Origin: Chloroflexota bacterium
Lineage (GTDB): Bacteria; Chloroflexota; Limnocylindria; Limnocylindrales; CSP1-4
NCBI GenBank assembly: GCA_003158495.1
Contig: PMJT01000032.1
Span: 9,992-41,799 of the forward strand
Direction of reading: 5' to 3'
DNA: 31,808 nt
Shown here: one piece after another, positions 24,351 to 31,404 of the stretch
How the letters are laid out: every line of letters begins with the position of its first letter
How positions within the stretch are numbered: the first letter of the stretch is position 1
The notes under the pieces: model-generated
What the model was told of the DNA's origin: nothing
Databases searched by the model: none
The model's input: only the letters and a program-made list of their open reading frames with translations
Made by a program: the position numbers and the translations under genes

Positions 24351-25559
24351 CTAGCCCCGGGCTCGGTGCGACCCGACTCCCAGCCGAACGTACAGGTCGT
24401 CGATCTCGTGAAGCAGTCGCGAGACGTCGTAGCCCAACGCCCGCTGCTTCAGGCGAGCCGATAGTTCCGCCGACTCGCGCAGGCCAAGAGACATGGCCCC
24501 CCGGATCGCGCTGGACGCGGCCTCGGGTTCCCCGAAGTCGGTCAGCCGTTCTTCGAGATCGGGACCCAGAAGCGCCACGTGCGCGGGGATCCTGTTTGCG
24601 ACGAGAGGGACGCCGGCAGCCATTGCCTCGAGAAGCGCGATGCCGAAGCCTTCGCCTTTGCTGGGGAATGCGGCCAGCGCCGCAGATCCCAGGATCCCCG
24701 GCAACGCGTCCTCGTCGAAGTCATGGAGAAAGTCGACCCGGCTCTCGACTCCCAGGTCGCCGGCCAGCGCCTTGATCCGTCCGACTTCTTCATCGTCCTT
24801 CTCGCCGGCCAGGAGGAGGGACCAGTCGATATCTGCGATCAGGGCCAACGCTCTGACCAGGTCCGACAGTGCCTTATTCGGCACCATCCTGCCGATCGAC
24901 ACGACACGACCGGGGATCGGCTGCCGGCTCAGGCCAAGGAGTGGCGCCAGGGGGATGGCATTCAGATAGACGACGGTTCGCTCGGCCAGGTACGGCGCAT
25001 CGCGAAGCAGGAGCATCCGATCCGTGGGGCTGTCGGCGACGACCCGTACGCCGCACAGGCGGAGCCACGGACCGAAGTACAGCCGCACGGCCAGATGCTT
25101 CAGGCGTGAGCCGCCGGCGGAGTGGAATATCAATCCGTGGGTGTGGAACACACGGGGCCGCCGGCGAAGGGCCGCGCCCAGGACCGTGGTCGCAAGCGCG
25201 AAGCGCAGGTCGTGGATATGGACGACGTCGTGCCGGGCAATCTCGCGCCAGATGCGGTCCGGCCGGTAGGTGATCGCAATCTGAGCCCCGCCTCGGCCCG
25301 GTACCCGGACCACGTCGATGCCGTCGATGGTTTCGCGGTGGGGGAGGCCCCTCGTGGGTCCGGCGATGTCGCGGTCCAGGGTCAGGACGGTAACTTTGCG
25401 ACCCGCCGCGACCTGGGCGCAGGCGAGATCGTGGACGTATTTCTCCGTGCCTCCGGCGAACGGGCGGTATCGGCGGCAGATGTGAAGGACGCGAACGGGC
25501 CCGTCGAGCGGTATGGGAGCAGTCTGAAGCGACGGTTCTCCACTCGAGGCATTACGCAC
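24351..25559 (-). CDS. Glycosyltransferase family 4
   Basis: Retaining GT-B transferase for glycan assembly. Start GTG 25559 with a strong ribosome site (GGAGG, 7-base spacing). The 402-residue product has a 20-residue N-terminal lead, then VRVLHICRRYRPFAGGTEKY with the Gly-rich acceptor loop, HDVVHIHDLRFA, FHTHG, VVSIGRMVPNKALSDLVRAL (donor-domain start), and FPSKGEGFGIALLEAMAAG (EX7E-type motif with both Glu present). The donor and acceptor are not assignable. It ends at exactly the base next to the stop of the convergent fusion glycosyltransferase and starts 26 bases from hddC on the other strand. Confidence 0.86.
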   Translation of the reverse strand: MRNASSGEPSLQTAPIPLDGPVRVLHICRRYRPFAGGTEKYVHDLACAQVAAGRKVTVLTLDRDIAGPTRGLPHRETIDGIDVVRVPGRGGAQIAITYRPDRIWREIARHDVVHIHDLRFALATTVLGAALRRRPRVFHTHGLIFHSAGGSRLKHLAVRLYFGPWLRLCGVRVVADSPTDRMLLLRDAPYLAERTVVYLNAIPLAPLLGLSRQPIPGRVVSIGRMVPNKALSDLVRALALIADIDWSLLLAGEKDDEEVGRIKALAGDLGVESRVDFLHDFDEDALPGILGSAALAAFPSKGEGFGIALLEAMAAGVPLVANRIPAHVALLGPDLEERLTDFGEPEAASSAIRGAMSLGLRESAELSARLKQRALGYDVSRLLHEIDDLYVRLGVGSHRARG

Positions 25560-25572
25560 CGGCTTGCCTCCC

Positions 25573-25578
25573 TATACT
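25573..25578 (+). promoter_or_regulatory. -10 of the hddC-gmhB operon (leaderless)
   Basis: TATACT, 7 bases from the GTG of hddC. It sits in a 26-base divergent gap and directly abuts the ribosome site (CCTCCC on plus, 25567-25572) of the opposite gene, so any -35 must lie inside the GT4 gene. Confidence 0.55.
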
Positions 25579-25585
25579 GCGCGGC

Positions 25586-26332
25586 GTGCCTTTACGACGA
25601 TCCGATCGGCCTTGCGCCGTCATTCTCGCAGGTGGACGCGGCACCCGATTGGGGGCCCTCACCGAGTCGCTGCCCAAGCCGATGCTGCCCATCGACGGTC
25701 ATCCGTTCCTCGAATACCTGGTCTGGCAGCTGGGCGCCTATGGGATAGGTCGGATCGTCATCTCCACCGGATACCGCGCCGAAGTCGTACGTGACTACTT
25801 CGGCCGCGGCGAGAAGTGGGGGATCGCGATCGATTACGCGGAAGAGCCTACGCCGCTTGGCACAGGAGGAGCGGTTCGCCTCGCGGCCGCCAGATTCGAC
25901 GATGAACGATTCCTTCTGCTGAACGGCGACTCGGCCTGCGACGTCGACTGCAGCGCGCTGCTGGGGGCGCTATCGGGTGATCTACTCGCGGCAATGACCC
26001 TTACGCGCGTCGCGGACGGCAGTCGGTACGGAAACGTGGAGCTGACCGCGGGCGGGCGAATTGCCAGGTTCGGGGCTGGTGATGGGCCCGGCAGGCCAGC
26101 GCTTGTGAACGCCGGCGTCTACGCCCTCCGCCGGGAGCTTGTCGGCCTGATACCGGCGGCCGGACCGGCGTCACTTGAGCGAGACGTGCTGCCCGCGATC
26201 GGCAGTCGAATCGGTGCCGTCGTATCGGACGGTTACTTCGTGGATATGGGTCTGCCGGAGACGTACCGGCAGCTGACGGTCGATTCGTCGGGCCTGAAGC
26301 GAGCCGTCCGGCGCTCCGATTACTTCGGCTAG
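25586..26332 (+). CDS. hddC: D-glycero-alpha-D-manno-heptose 1-phosphate guanylyltransferase
   Basis: Final step of GDP-heptose synthesis: heptose 1-phosphate plus GTP gives GDP-D-glycero-alpha-D-manno-heptose. The 248-residue nucleotidyltransferase shows AVILAGGRGTRLG (11-23), SLPKPMLPIDG (28-38, Lys31), LGTGGAVRLAA (91-101) and LLLNGDSACDV (110-120) with the metal-site Asp. A Mn/Mg-dependent GT-A fold is standard. GMP-type sugar nucleotidyltransferases share these motifs, so the heptose substrate is inferred from the next three genes. Translation starts at GTG 25586 on a probably leaderless message. Confidence 0.88.
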   Translation: MPLRRSDRPCAVILAGGRGTRLGALTESLPKPMLPIDGHPFLEYLVWQLGAYGIGRIVISTGYRAEVVRDYFGRGEKWGIAIDYAEEPTPLGTGGAVRLAAARFDDERFLLLNGDSACDVDCSALLGALSGDLLAAMTLTRVADGSRYGNVELTAGGRIARFGAGDGPGRPALVNAGVYALRRELVGLIPAAGPASLERDVLPAIGSRIGAVVSDGYFVDMGLPETYRQLTVDSSGLKRAVRRSDYFG

Positions 26333-26418
26333 ACTAGCTCTCGGCCCCGCTTCCGAGGGTGCCGTCGGCCAGATCACGTCGCGATTCTCTGCAGTTCCTG
26401 CATCCTAGGGAGACGCGC

Positions 26419-27429
26419 TTGCTATATCGAGCCAAAGCTCCGCTGCGAATCAGCTTCGCCGGAGGCGGCACCGATGTGCCGCCTTTTCCTCAGCAGGAGG
26501 GCGGCGTTGTCCTCAGCGCGACGATCGGTCGATATGCGTACGGCACCTTGGAGCCGCGATCCGACGGCGAGATCCACATCGAATCCCTCGATTTCGGCGA
26601 GTCCATCACTTTCTCGCGCGACGACCGGCTCATCTACGATGGCAAGCTGGATCTGGTGAAGGCCGCCATTCTCCACCTCGGTCGGCCGGAGAGTGGCTTC
26701 GATCTGTCGCTGCACAGCGATGCACCTCCCGGATCGGGACTTGGTTCCTCCTCGGCCGTCATAGTGACGCTCGTTGGTCTCCTCAAGGAATGGAAAGGGC
26801 TCCAGCTTTCGGACTACGAGATCGCAGACATGGCGTACCGGATCGAGCGTAACGAGCTGGGCATCCAAGGTGGCCTGCAGGACCAGTACGCCGCCACGTT
26901 CGGCGGCTTCAACTTCATCGAATTCGCCGGTGATCAGGTCGTCGTCAACCCACTTCGCATCGCGCCCGATGTCCAGAACGAACTGCAGTACAACCTCCTG
27001 CTGGTCTTCACCGGCCGAATCCGCCTGTCGGCCAGGATCATCGAGGACCAGGTCGCCCGCTTCGAGGCGGGCGAGGCCGACAGCGTCGAGGCCCTTCGAG
27101 AGATCAAGCGCCTTACGCTCGAGATGAAAGCGCACTTGCTGCGCAAAGAGCTCGACGAGTTCGGTGCGCTCCTTCACGAGGAGTGGTGCCAGAAGAAGCG
27201 AATGTCGTCCCGCATCTCTACGCCTGAGCTGGATGCGGTCTACGAAGCGGGACGAGCGGCCGGGGCCACCGGCGGCAAGGTGACCGGGGCAGGCGGCGGC
27301 GGTTACATGCTCCTCTACTGCCCGGGCGGCACCCGGCATAAGGTTGCTCGGAAGCTTGCGGACATGGGCTGCTCGATGTCCGACTTCGCTTTCGAGCCTT
27401 TGGGACTCCAGACATGGCGAGTGGGCTGA
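26419..27429 (+). CDS. hddA: D-glycero-D-manno-heptose 7-phosphate kinase (GHMP family)
   Basis: Phosphorylates heptose 7-phosphate at the anomeric carbon to the 1,7-bisphosphate. The start is TTG 26419: AGGGAG (26407-26412) stands 6 bases upstream, and the protein then begins LLYRAKAPLRISFAGGGTD, the correct GHMP N-terminus. An earlier in-frame start at 26359 would add a 20-residue non-conserved lead. In the 336-residue product, LHSDAPPGSGLGSSSAVIV (98-116) is the GHMP ATP loop, GIQGGLQDQYAATFGG (148-163) is typical of sugar kinases in this group, and GGKVTGAGGGGYML (285-298) is the C-terminal motif. The stop overlaps the start of gmhA by 16 bases. Fucokinase-like activity is the main alternative. 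Confidence 0.88.
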   Translation: MLYRAKAPLRISFAGGGTDVPPFPQQEGGVVLSATIGRYAYGTLEPRSDGEIHIESLDFGESITFSRDDRLIYDGKLDLVKAAILHLGRPESGFDLSLHSDAPPGSGLGSSSAVIVTLVGLLKEWKGLQLSDYEIADMAYRIERNELGIQGGLQDQYAATFGGFNFIEFAGDQVVVNPLRIAPDVQNELQYNLLLVFTGRIRLSARIIEDQVARFEAGEADSVEALREIKRLTLEMKAHLLRKELDEFGALLHEEWCQKKRMSSRISTPELDAVYEAGRAAGATGGKVTGAGGGGYMLLYCPGGTRHKVARKLADMGCSMSDFAFEPLGLQTWRVG

Positions 27430-28052
27430 GCACGATGGGGACAGAACGGCAGGAAATCGAAACCATCTTCCGAGCCCGTGTCGATGCCAGCATCGCTGCC
27501 AAACAGGCGTTGCTGGAGGATCTCGGCCAGTGTGTGGATATCGCGGAAATCCTGATATCGGCCTATCGCAACGGCGGCGCTCTGCTGCTGTTCGGCAACG
27601 GCGGCAGCGCGGCCGATGCCCAGCACATCGCCGCGGAGTTCGTGGGCCAGTTCTACCGTCGTCGCCCGGCACTGCGGGCCCATGCCCTGACTGTCAATGC
27701 TTCGGCATTGACCTCGATCAGCAATGATCTGGACTTCGCGGAAATCTTCGCCCGACAGGTGGAAGCCCTGGGTCGCGCAGGCGATGTCGCCGTGGGGATC
27801 ACGACGAGCGGGAATTCACGCAATGTCGTGGCGGGCCTGAGAACAGCGCGGAAGATGGGTCTGGTCACGGTTGCGATGACGGGCCAGAACGGCGGCAAGG
27901 CCCGGCAGGAGGCGGAGCACTGGATCGGCGTTCCGGCTTCGGACGTCGCGCGCATCCAGGAGTCCCACATCCTGATTGGCCACGTGTGGAGCGAGTTGGT
28001 TGAACGAGCCCTTTTCCCCGATGCCCCTCCGGCCCACGACAGTCTTCCTTGA
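27414..28052 (+). CDS. gmhA: Sedoheptulose 7-phosphate isomerase
   Basis: Converts sedoheptulose 7-phosphate to D-glycero-D-manno-heptose 7-phosphate, the first step of the pathway. The 212-residue SIS-domain product has LLFGNGGSAADAQHIAAEFV (58-77) with metal ligands His71 and Glu75, VGITTSGNSRNVVAGL (127-142), and the second ligand set Gln182 and His190, at the same spacing as E. coli GmhA (His61, Glu65, Gln172, His180). Start ATG 27414 overlaps hddA by 16 bases; ATG 27435 is a possible alternative. The 3' end overlaps gmhB by 32 bases. DiaA shares the fold but lacks these operon partners. Confidence 0.92.
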   Translation: MASGLSTMGTERQEIETIFRARVDASIAAKQALLEDLGQCVDIAEILISAYRNGGALLLFGNGGSAADAQHIAAEFVGQFYRRRPALRAHALTVNASALTSISNDLDFAEIFARQVEALGRAGDVAVGITTSGNSRNVVAGLRTARKMGLVTVAMTGQNGGKARQEAEHWIGVPASDVARIQESHILIGHVWSELVERALFPDAPPAHDSLP

Positions 28053-28590
28053 TCGCGACGGCGTAATCAACAGGAAGATGCCAGCAGGAGCCTACGTTGA
28101 GCGGTGGGAGCAGTTTGAGTTCCTGCCCGGCGCCATCGAAGCCCTGAGCCTGCTCCGTGGCGCGGCGATCCGAACGGTGGTGGTAACGAACCAGCGGGGC
28201 GTTGCCCTGGGTCGCATGGCGATCGCCGACGTAGACGATATCCACGGCCGAATGCAAACCGCTCTCGCCGCCTCGGCGGCTCAATGCGACGCCGTCCTGG
28301 TCTGCCCCCACGACGAGGGCAGCTGCGGATGCCGCAAGCCCGGGCTTGGACTCTTCGTTCAGGCACAGGCGCTGATCCCGGAGATCGACCTCGATCGGGC
28401 TGCGGTCGTGGGCGACTCCGCGACAGATCTGATCGCTGCAAACCGGCTCGGCTGCCCATCATTCCTGGTCGGCGATGAACACGCGCTGGTCAAGATCCTG
28501 GTCGGTCATCCTGACCTCAGCGTGGCCGGTCGAGCCCCATCGCTGTTGAGCGTCGTGACCGACTGTCTGGGTCTGAGAGAGCCCACCTGA
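28021..28590 (+). CDS. gmhB: D-glycero-D-manno-heptose 1,7-bisphosphate 7-phosphatase
   Basis: Removes the 7-phosphate to give heptose 1-phosphate for HddC. The 189-residue HAD phosphatase starts TTVFLDRDGVINRKM with nucleophile Asp11 and acid/base Asp13, followed by VVTNQRGVALG (54-64). The GmhB zinc loop CPHDEGSCGCRKPG carries Cys95, His97, Cys102 and Cys104, and GDSATDLIAANRLG (131-144) carries the Mg site. ATG 28021 is inside the end of gmhA (32-base overlap), so translation is probably coupled; the longer reading from 27976 lacks homology. Last gene of the four-gene operon. Confidence 0.92.
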   Translation: MPLRPTTVFLDRDGVINRKMPAGAYVERWEQFEFLPGAIEALSLLRGAAIRTVVVTNQRGVALGRMAIADVDDIHGRMQTALAASAAQCDAVLVCPHDEGSCGCRKPGLGLFVQAQALIPEIDLDRAAVVGDSATDLIAANRLGCPSFLVGDEHALVKILVGHPDLSVAGRAPSLLSVVTDCLGLREPT

Positions 28591-28650
28591 GCCAGCTTCT
28601 ACCGCCGCGCTGGTCGCGACGCCCCGGCACTCGGCGGGGACTCAGGTGTC

Positions 28651-28656
28651 TATACT
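28651..28656 (+). promoter_or_regulatory. -10 of the second ligase/polymerase-like gene
   Basis: TATACT about 40 bases upstream of the GTG start; unlike the other TATACT boxes here it gives a leader (about 33 bases), which contains a GGAGGG ribosome site at 28683-28688. Confidence 0.5.
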
Positions 28657-28696
28657 GCCCCACGCACATTGGTGTGACTATCGGAGGGCTCTGTCT

Positions 28697-30163
28697 GTGG
28701 CTTCGACTGCCGCGGTGGCTTCGAGCTTGAGCGTGCCAATCCGGACACGTGAGTCCACTCTCGTTACCTGGATCGTCATCGCCTTCCTGGCGTGGATGCC
28801 TCTCTGTACTCCCGTCAGTCTGCTGGCCTGGGAGAACCACCTTGTGTCGGTTCCCGTTGCCCAAGCGATCCTCCTGGTCAAGGACGGCTGGGCTGCCGGA
28901 CTGATCGCGGTCCTGTTTCTCCGGCACATCCGCGAGATTCGCTTCCGCTGGTTCGACTGGTGCGCGTTGGCCTATGCGGCCCTGGTGGTCGTGTATAGCG
29001 TTGTGCCGTCCCTACTTGGATCGCACCTGTCGGCGCTGTCCGTCATCGCCTCCGCGCGGGAACTGCTTGTGCCGGTTGAACTGTACGGCCTTGGCCGCCT
29101 CGCCGGCTATGCCGGAGTTTCAACGGCGACCGTAGTCAAGGCCTTCTTGGTGATAGCGGCCGTCGCGGCCGCCTTCACTGTGGCGGCCTTTGTTCTGGAG
29201 CCGGGGGCCTTCTGGCAGAACACGTACGAACTTGTGAACTTCATTCGTGTGGTGCAGGGCGTACCCACTGCTTGGACCACCTGGCAGATAAGTCTCCTGA
29301 CCATGTACGGGAGTTTTGGTGAGGCGATTCGTGCCGTGGGTCCATTCAGCCATCCGGTCGGAACCGGTGTCTACTTCGCTATGCCGTTGACCCTGGTCGT
29401 TTGTGCAGCCTGGCTGAGCAGTCGGCGCCAGAAAGTCGCCATGGTCACCGTGATGATCGGGGTGGTTCTGTTCGCCCTCGCAGTTATCACTCCTATCTCG
29501 CGAGGGACCTGGATCGGATTCGTTGGCGCGGTCGTTGTCTGCGGTGCGGTGCTGCACAGGTACCGCCTGTCGGTACTGACCGTCGTCGTGTTCGCTGCCT
29601 TTATCGTCCTGGTCCCTCCATTCAGCTGGTCGGTTTGGGCCTCCGTTGCAGGCAATGACTCATCCACTAACGCTCATACCCAGACCGTACAGAAAGACGT
29701 AACGCATGTCCTGACGACGAATCCTGTTGTGGGCCCCAAGGTCGGCGCCGGTGATTCGGCTGGACAGAACTACACGGCCGGTGACGATGCGGCCGGCGTT
29801 GGCGAGAACATGTACTTGACCGCGTACGCCAGCGTAGGACCTCTGGGCGCGCTCGCCTTCGTCGCCTGGCTGGGGGCCCTGCTCGTAGAGCTGTTCGGTC
29901 GTGTCAGGTCCGGCATACCCGCGTGGATTTCTATTGGCGTAGCAGCCGGGCTCCTCGCCGAGGTGGCCGCAGGCATGACTGCCTCGACTCTCATGAGATT
30001 CACGACTTCGGCGAGCATGATGCTGCTCGTTGGCCTCGTCGTTGCCCAGCCGACTTCGGGGTCGCGGATACCTGATCTCGCCGCTTTGCGCCACCCGCGT
30101 CAGTGGTTCAGGTCCCGGGGTGTGACGACCGACGACGGTCTCCCCGACCCGACCGAAGGTTAG
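28697..30163 (+). CDS. O-antigen ligase/polymerase-like membrane protein
   Basis: Start GTG 28697 with GGAGGG 8 bases upstream; an earlier in-frame start at 28646 would overlap the -10 box. The 488-residue product has about a dozen hydrophobic segments (first: LVTWIVIAFLAWMPL). TPISRGTWIGFVGAVVVC resembles the SRG(A/T)W motif of O-antigen ligase family proteins. A polar loop of about 65 residues around SVAGNDSSTNAHTQTVQ to AAGVGENMYLTAYASVG lies before the last helices, as expected for the large external loop. It polymerises or attaches lipid-linked glycan; which of the two is undecided. It differs clearly in sequence from the similar protein at 6371-7876. The stop overlaps the convergent GT4 stop. 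Confidence 0.78.
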   Translation: MASTAAVASSLSVPIRTRESTLVTWIVIAFLAWMPLCTPVSLLAWENHLVSVPVAQAILLVKDGWAAGLIAVLFLRHIREIRFRWFDWCALAYAALVVVYSVVPSLLGSHLSALSVIASARELLVPVELYGLGRLAGYAGVSTATVVKAFLVIAAVAAAFTVAAFVLEPGAFWQNTYELVNFIRVVQGVPTAWTTWQISLLTMYGSFGEAIRAVGPFSHPVGTGVYFAMPLTLVVCAAWLSSRRQKVAMVTVMIGVVLFALAVITPISRGTWIGFVGAVVVCGAVLHRYRLSVLTVVVFAAFIVLVPPFSWSVWASVAGNDSSTNAHTQTVQKDVTHVLTTNPVVGPKVGAGDSAGQNYTAGDDAAGVGENMYLTAYASVGPLGALAFVAWLGALLVELFGRVRSGIPAWISIGVAAGLLAEVAAGMTASTLMRFTTSASMMLLVGLVVAQPTSGSRIPDLAALRHPRQWFRSRGVTTDDGLPDPTEG

Positions 30164-31248
30164 GAAGCTGGCTTGTTCAGTCCGTCCAGGGCCAGCTCAA
30201 ACGCCCGCCTCGTCTCGTCCTGAGAGTACCTCGCGGCCCTGGCCAGGCCGGCCGACCTGAGCCGCTCGGCCAGCGTTGGTGTGTCCATCAATTCCTCGAG
30301 CGCATATACCCAATCGTCTGGCTCCGCCGGGTTCAGCCGGATGGCCGCGTCGCCTGCGACTTCATCGAATATCGGAATCGCCGAGCAGCAACACGGGACG
30401 CCGGCCGCCATTGCCTCCACGAGTGGCATCCCGAAACCCTCGTAAACAGAGGGGAGCAGGAGGGCGGACGCTTCGGCGTACAGGGCGTCTCGCTGCTGGT
30501 CCGTGACGTACCCCGGCCATACGACCGCGCCCGCGAGCTGCAGCTCACGCAGGGCCTCGACCTCCGCGTCGGTGACCCATCCTCGCCGGCCCACGATGAC
30601 CATCCTTAGGTCGCGGCCCTCCTGGCGAACACGGGCCACGACCGACGCGGCCATGAGCACGTTCTTCCGCGGCTCAACGGTGCCGACCATGAGGACGAAG
30701 GGTTTGGCGACGCCGAGTTCTGCCAGGCAGTCCTGATCGGCAAGCGAGTCAGGTGGCCTCGTCGGGAACCATGGCGGCACCACGAATCCGCGAGCCAGTG
30801 GGAATACATCCCGGATATCGTCGGCCGCGGCCTGCGCTGCAAAGATGAGCCGGTGACGACTTATCACGCGACCCATCAGGGCGTGTTCGAAGAGCCTGGT
30901 GCGCCGCGTCTGGTGCTCAGGCACGCGGAAGCTGCTGACGTCGAGGACGACAGGGATTGCCGGCACGCCGGGCAAGGACGGGATTACCAGGCTCGTCGAG
31001 ACGTAGGCGGTTACCGGGTGGCGTCGCAAGTGCCTCCAAACCGATAGATGCCACCGGGCTCCGCGAGCGGGCAGCGAAACCACCTCGATCGCGTCCGGAA
31101 CCTCCAGGCTCCCACCCGATACGTAAGCGCGGACGCGGACATCCGGAAGCTCCGCCGCGGCGAGGGCTATAGAGAGCAGGTACCGGCCGACGCCCGAGGG
31201 CCTGCCTACTGCGGCCCTGAGGTCGAAGGCTGCGATTCGTCCCTGCAC
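30160..31248 (-). CDS. Glycosyltransferase family 4
   Basis: Start GTG 31248, preceded by AGAGG at 6-base spacing; the longer reading crosses the promoter region and is not used. The 362-residue product starts IAAFDLRAAVGRPSGVGRYL (acceptor-loop pattern), then IPVVLDVSSF, VLMVGTVEPRKNVLMAA (donor-domain start with the conserved Arg-Lys) and PSVYEGFGMPLVEAMAAG (EX7E). This looks like mannosyl-type GT4 enzymes of glycan clusters. The following gmd gene on the opposite strand makes GDP-4-keto-6-deoxymannose, so a GDP-sugar donor is plausible but unproven. The last four bases overlap the stop of the convergent ligase-like gene. Confidence 0.87.
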   Translation of the reverse strand: MQGRIAAFDLRAAVGRPSGVGRYLLSIALAAAELPDVRVRAYVSGGSLEVPDAIEVVSLPARGARWHLSVWRHLRRHPVTAYVSTSLVIPSLPGVPAIPVVLDVSSFRVPEHQTRRTRLFEHALMGRVISRHRLIFAAQAAADDIRDVFPLARGFVVPPWFPTRPPDSLADQDCLAELGVAKPFVLMVGTVEPRKNVLMAASVVARVRQEGRDLRMVIVGRRGWVTDAEVEALRELQLAGAVVWPGYVTDQQRDALYAEASALLLPSVYEGFGMPLVEAMAAGVPCCCSAIPIFDEVAGDAAIRLNPAEPDDWVYALEELMDTPTLAERLRSAGLARAARYSQDETRRAFELALDGLNKPAS

Positions 31249-31317
31249 GTGTTGCCTCTCTCCATCCCTTGCGCGGCCCAAATCTCCAGCACGGCCGTGG
31301 CTCCGAGTAGCAGCCGA

Positions 31318-31323
31318 AGGATA
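31318..31323 (-). promoter_or_regulatory. Possible -10 of the GT4 gene
   Basis: Minus-strand TATCCT, identical to the pseB -10, about 70 bases upstream of the GTG at 31248, giving a leader of about 60 bases with a ribosome site. It is next to the palindrome at 31323-31336. Confidence 0.35.
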
Positions 31324-31336
31324 GCGGCCGGCCGCT
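31323..31336. repeat. 14-bp perfect palindrome
   Basis: AGCGGCCGGCCGCT reads the same on both strands, in the 156-base divergent gap between the GT4 gene and gmd, touching the proposed minus-strand -10. It could be an operator or a chance GC-rich palindrome. Confidence 0.3.
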
Positions 31337-31392
31337 GCGATCGTGTCGACCGTGCTTGTCGACCTGTTCGGCTGGAAGGTCCGGAGACTCCC

Positions 31393-31398
31393 TATACT
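31393..31398 (+). promoter_or_regulatory. -10 of gmd (leaderless)
   Basis: TATACT, 6 bases from the ATG at 31405. The predicted transcript starts at the A of the start codon; no ribosome site is present. Confidence 0.55.
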
Positions 31399-31404
31399 CG
31401 GGTC

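Noticed and set aside
26422..27672. 416-codon minus-strand ORF opposite hddA and gmhA
   Set aside because: Spans two well-supported overlapping genes on the other strand; long antisense ORFs are expected at this GC content and it has no motif.
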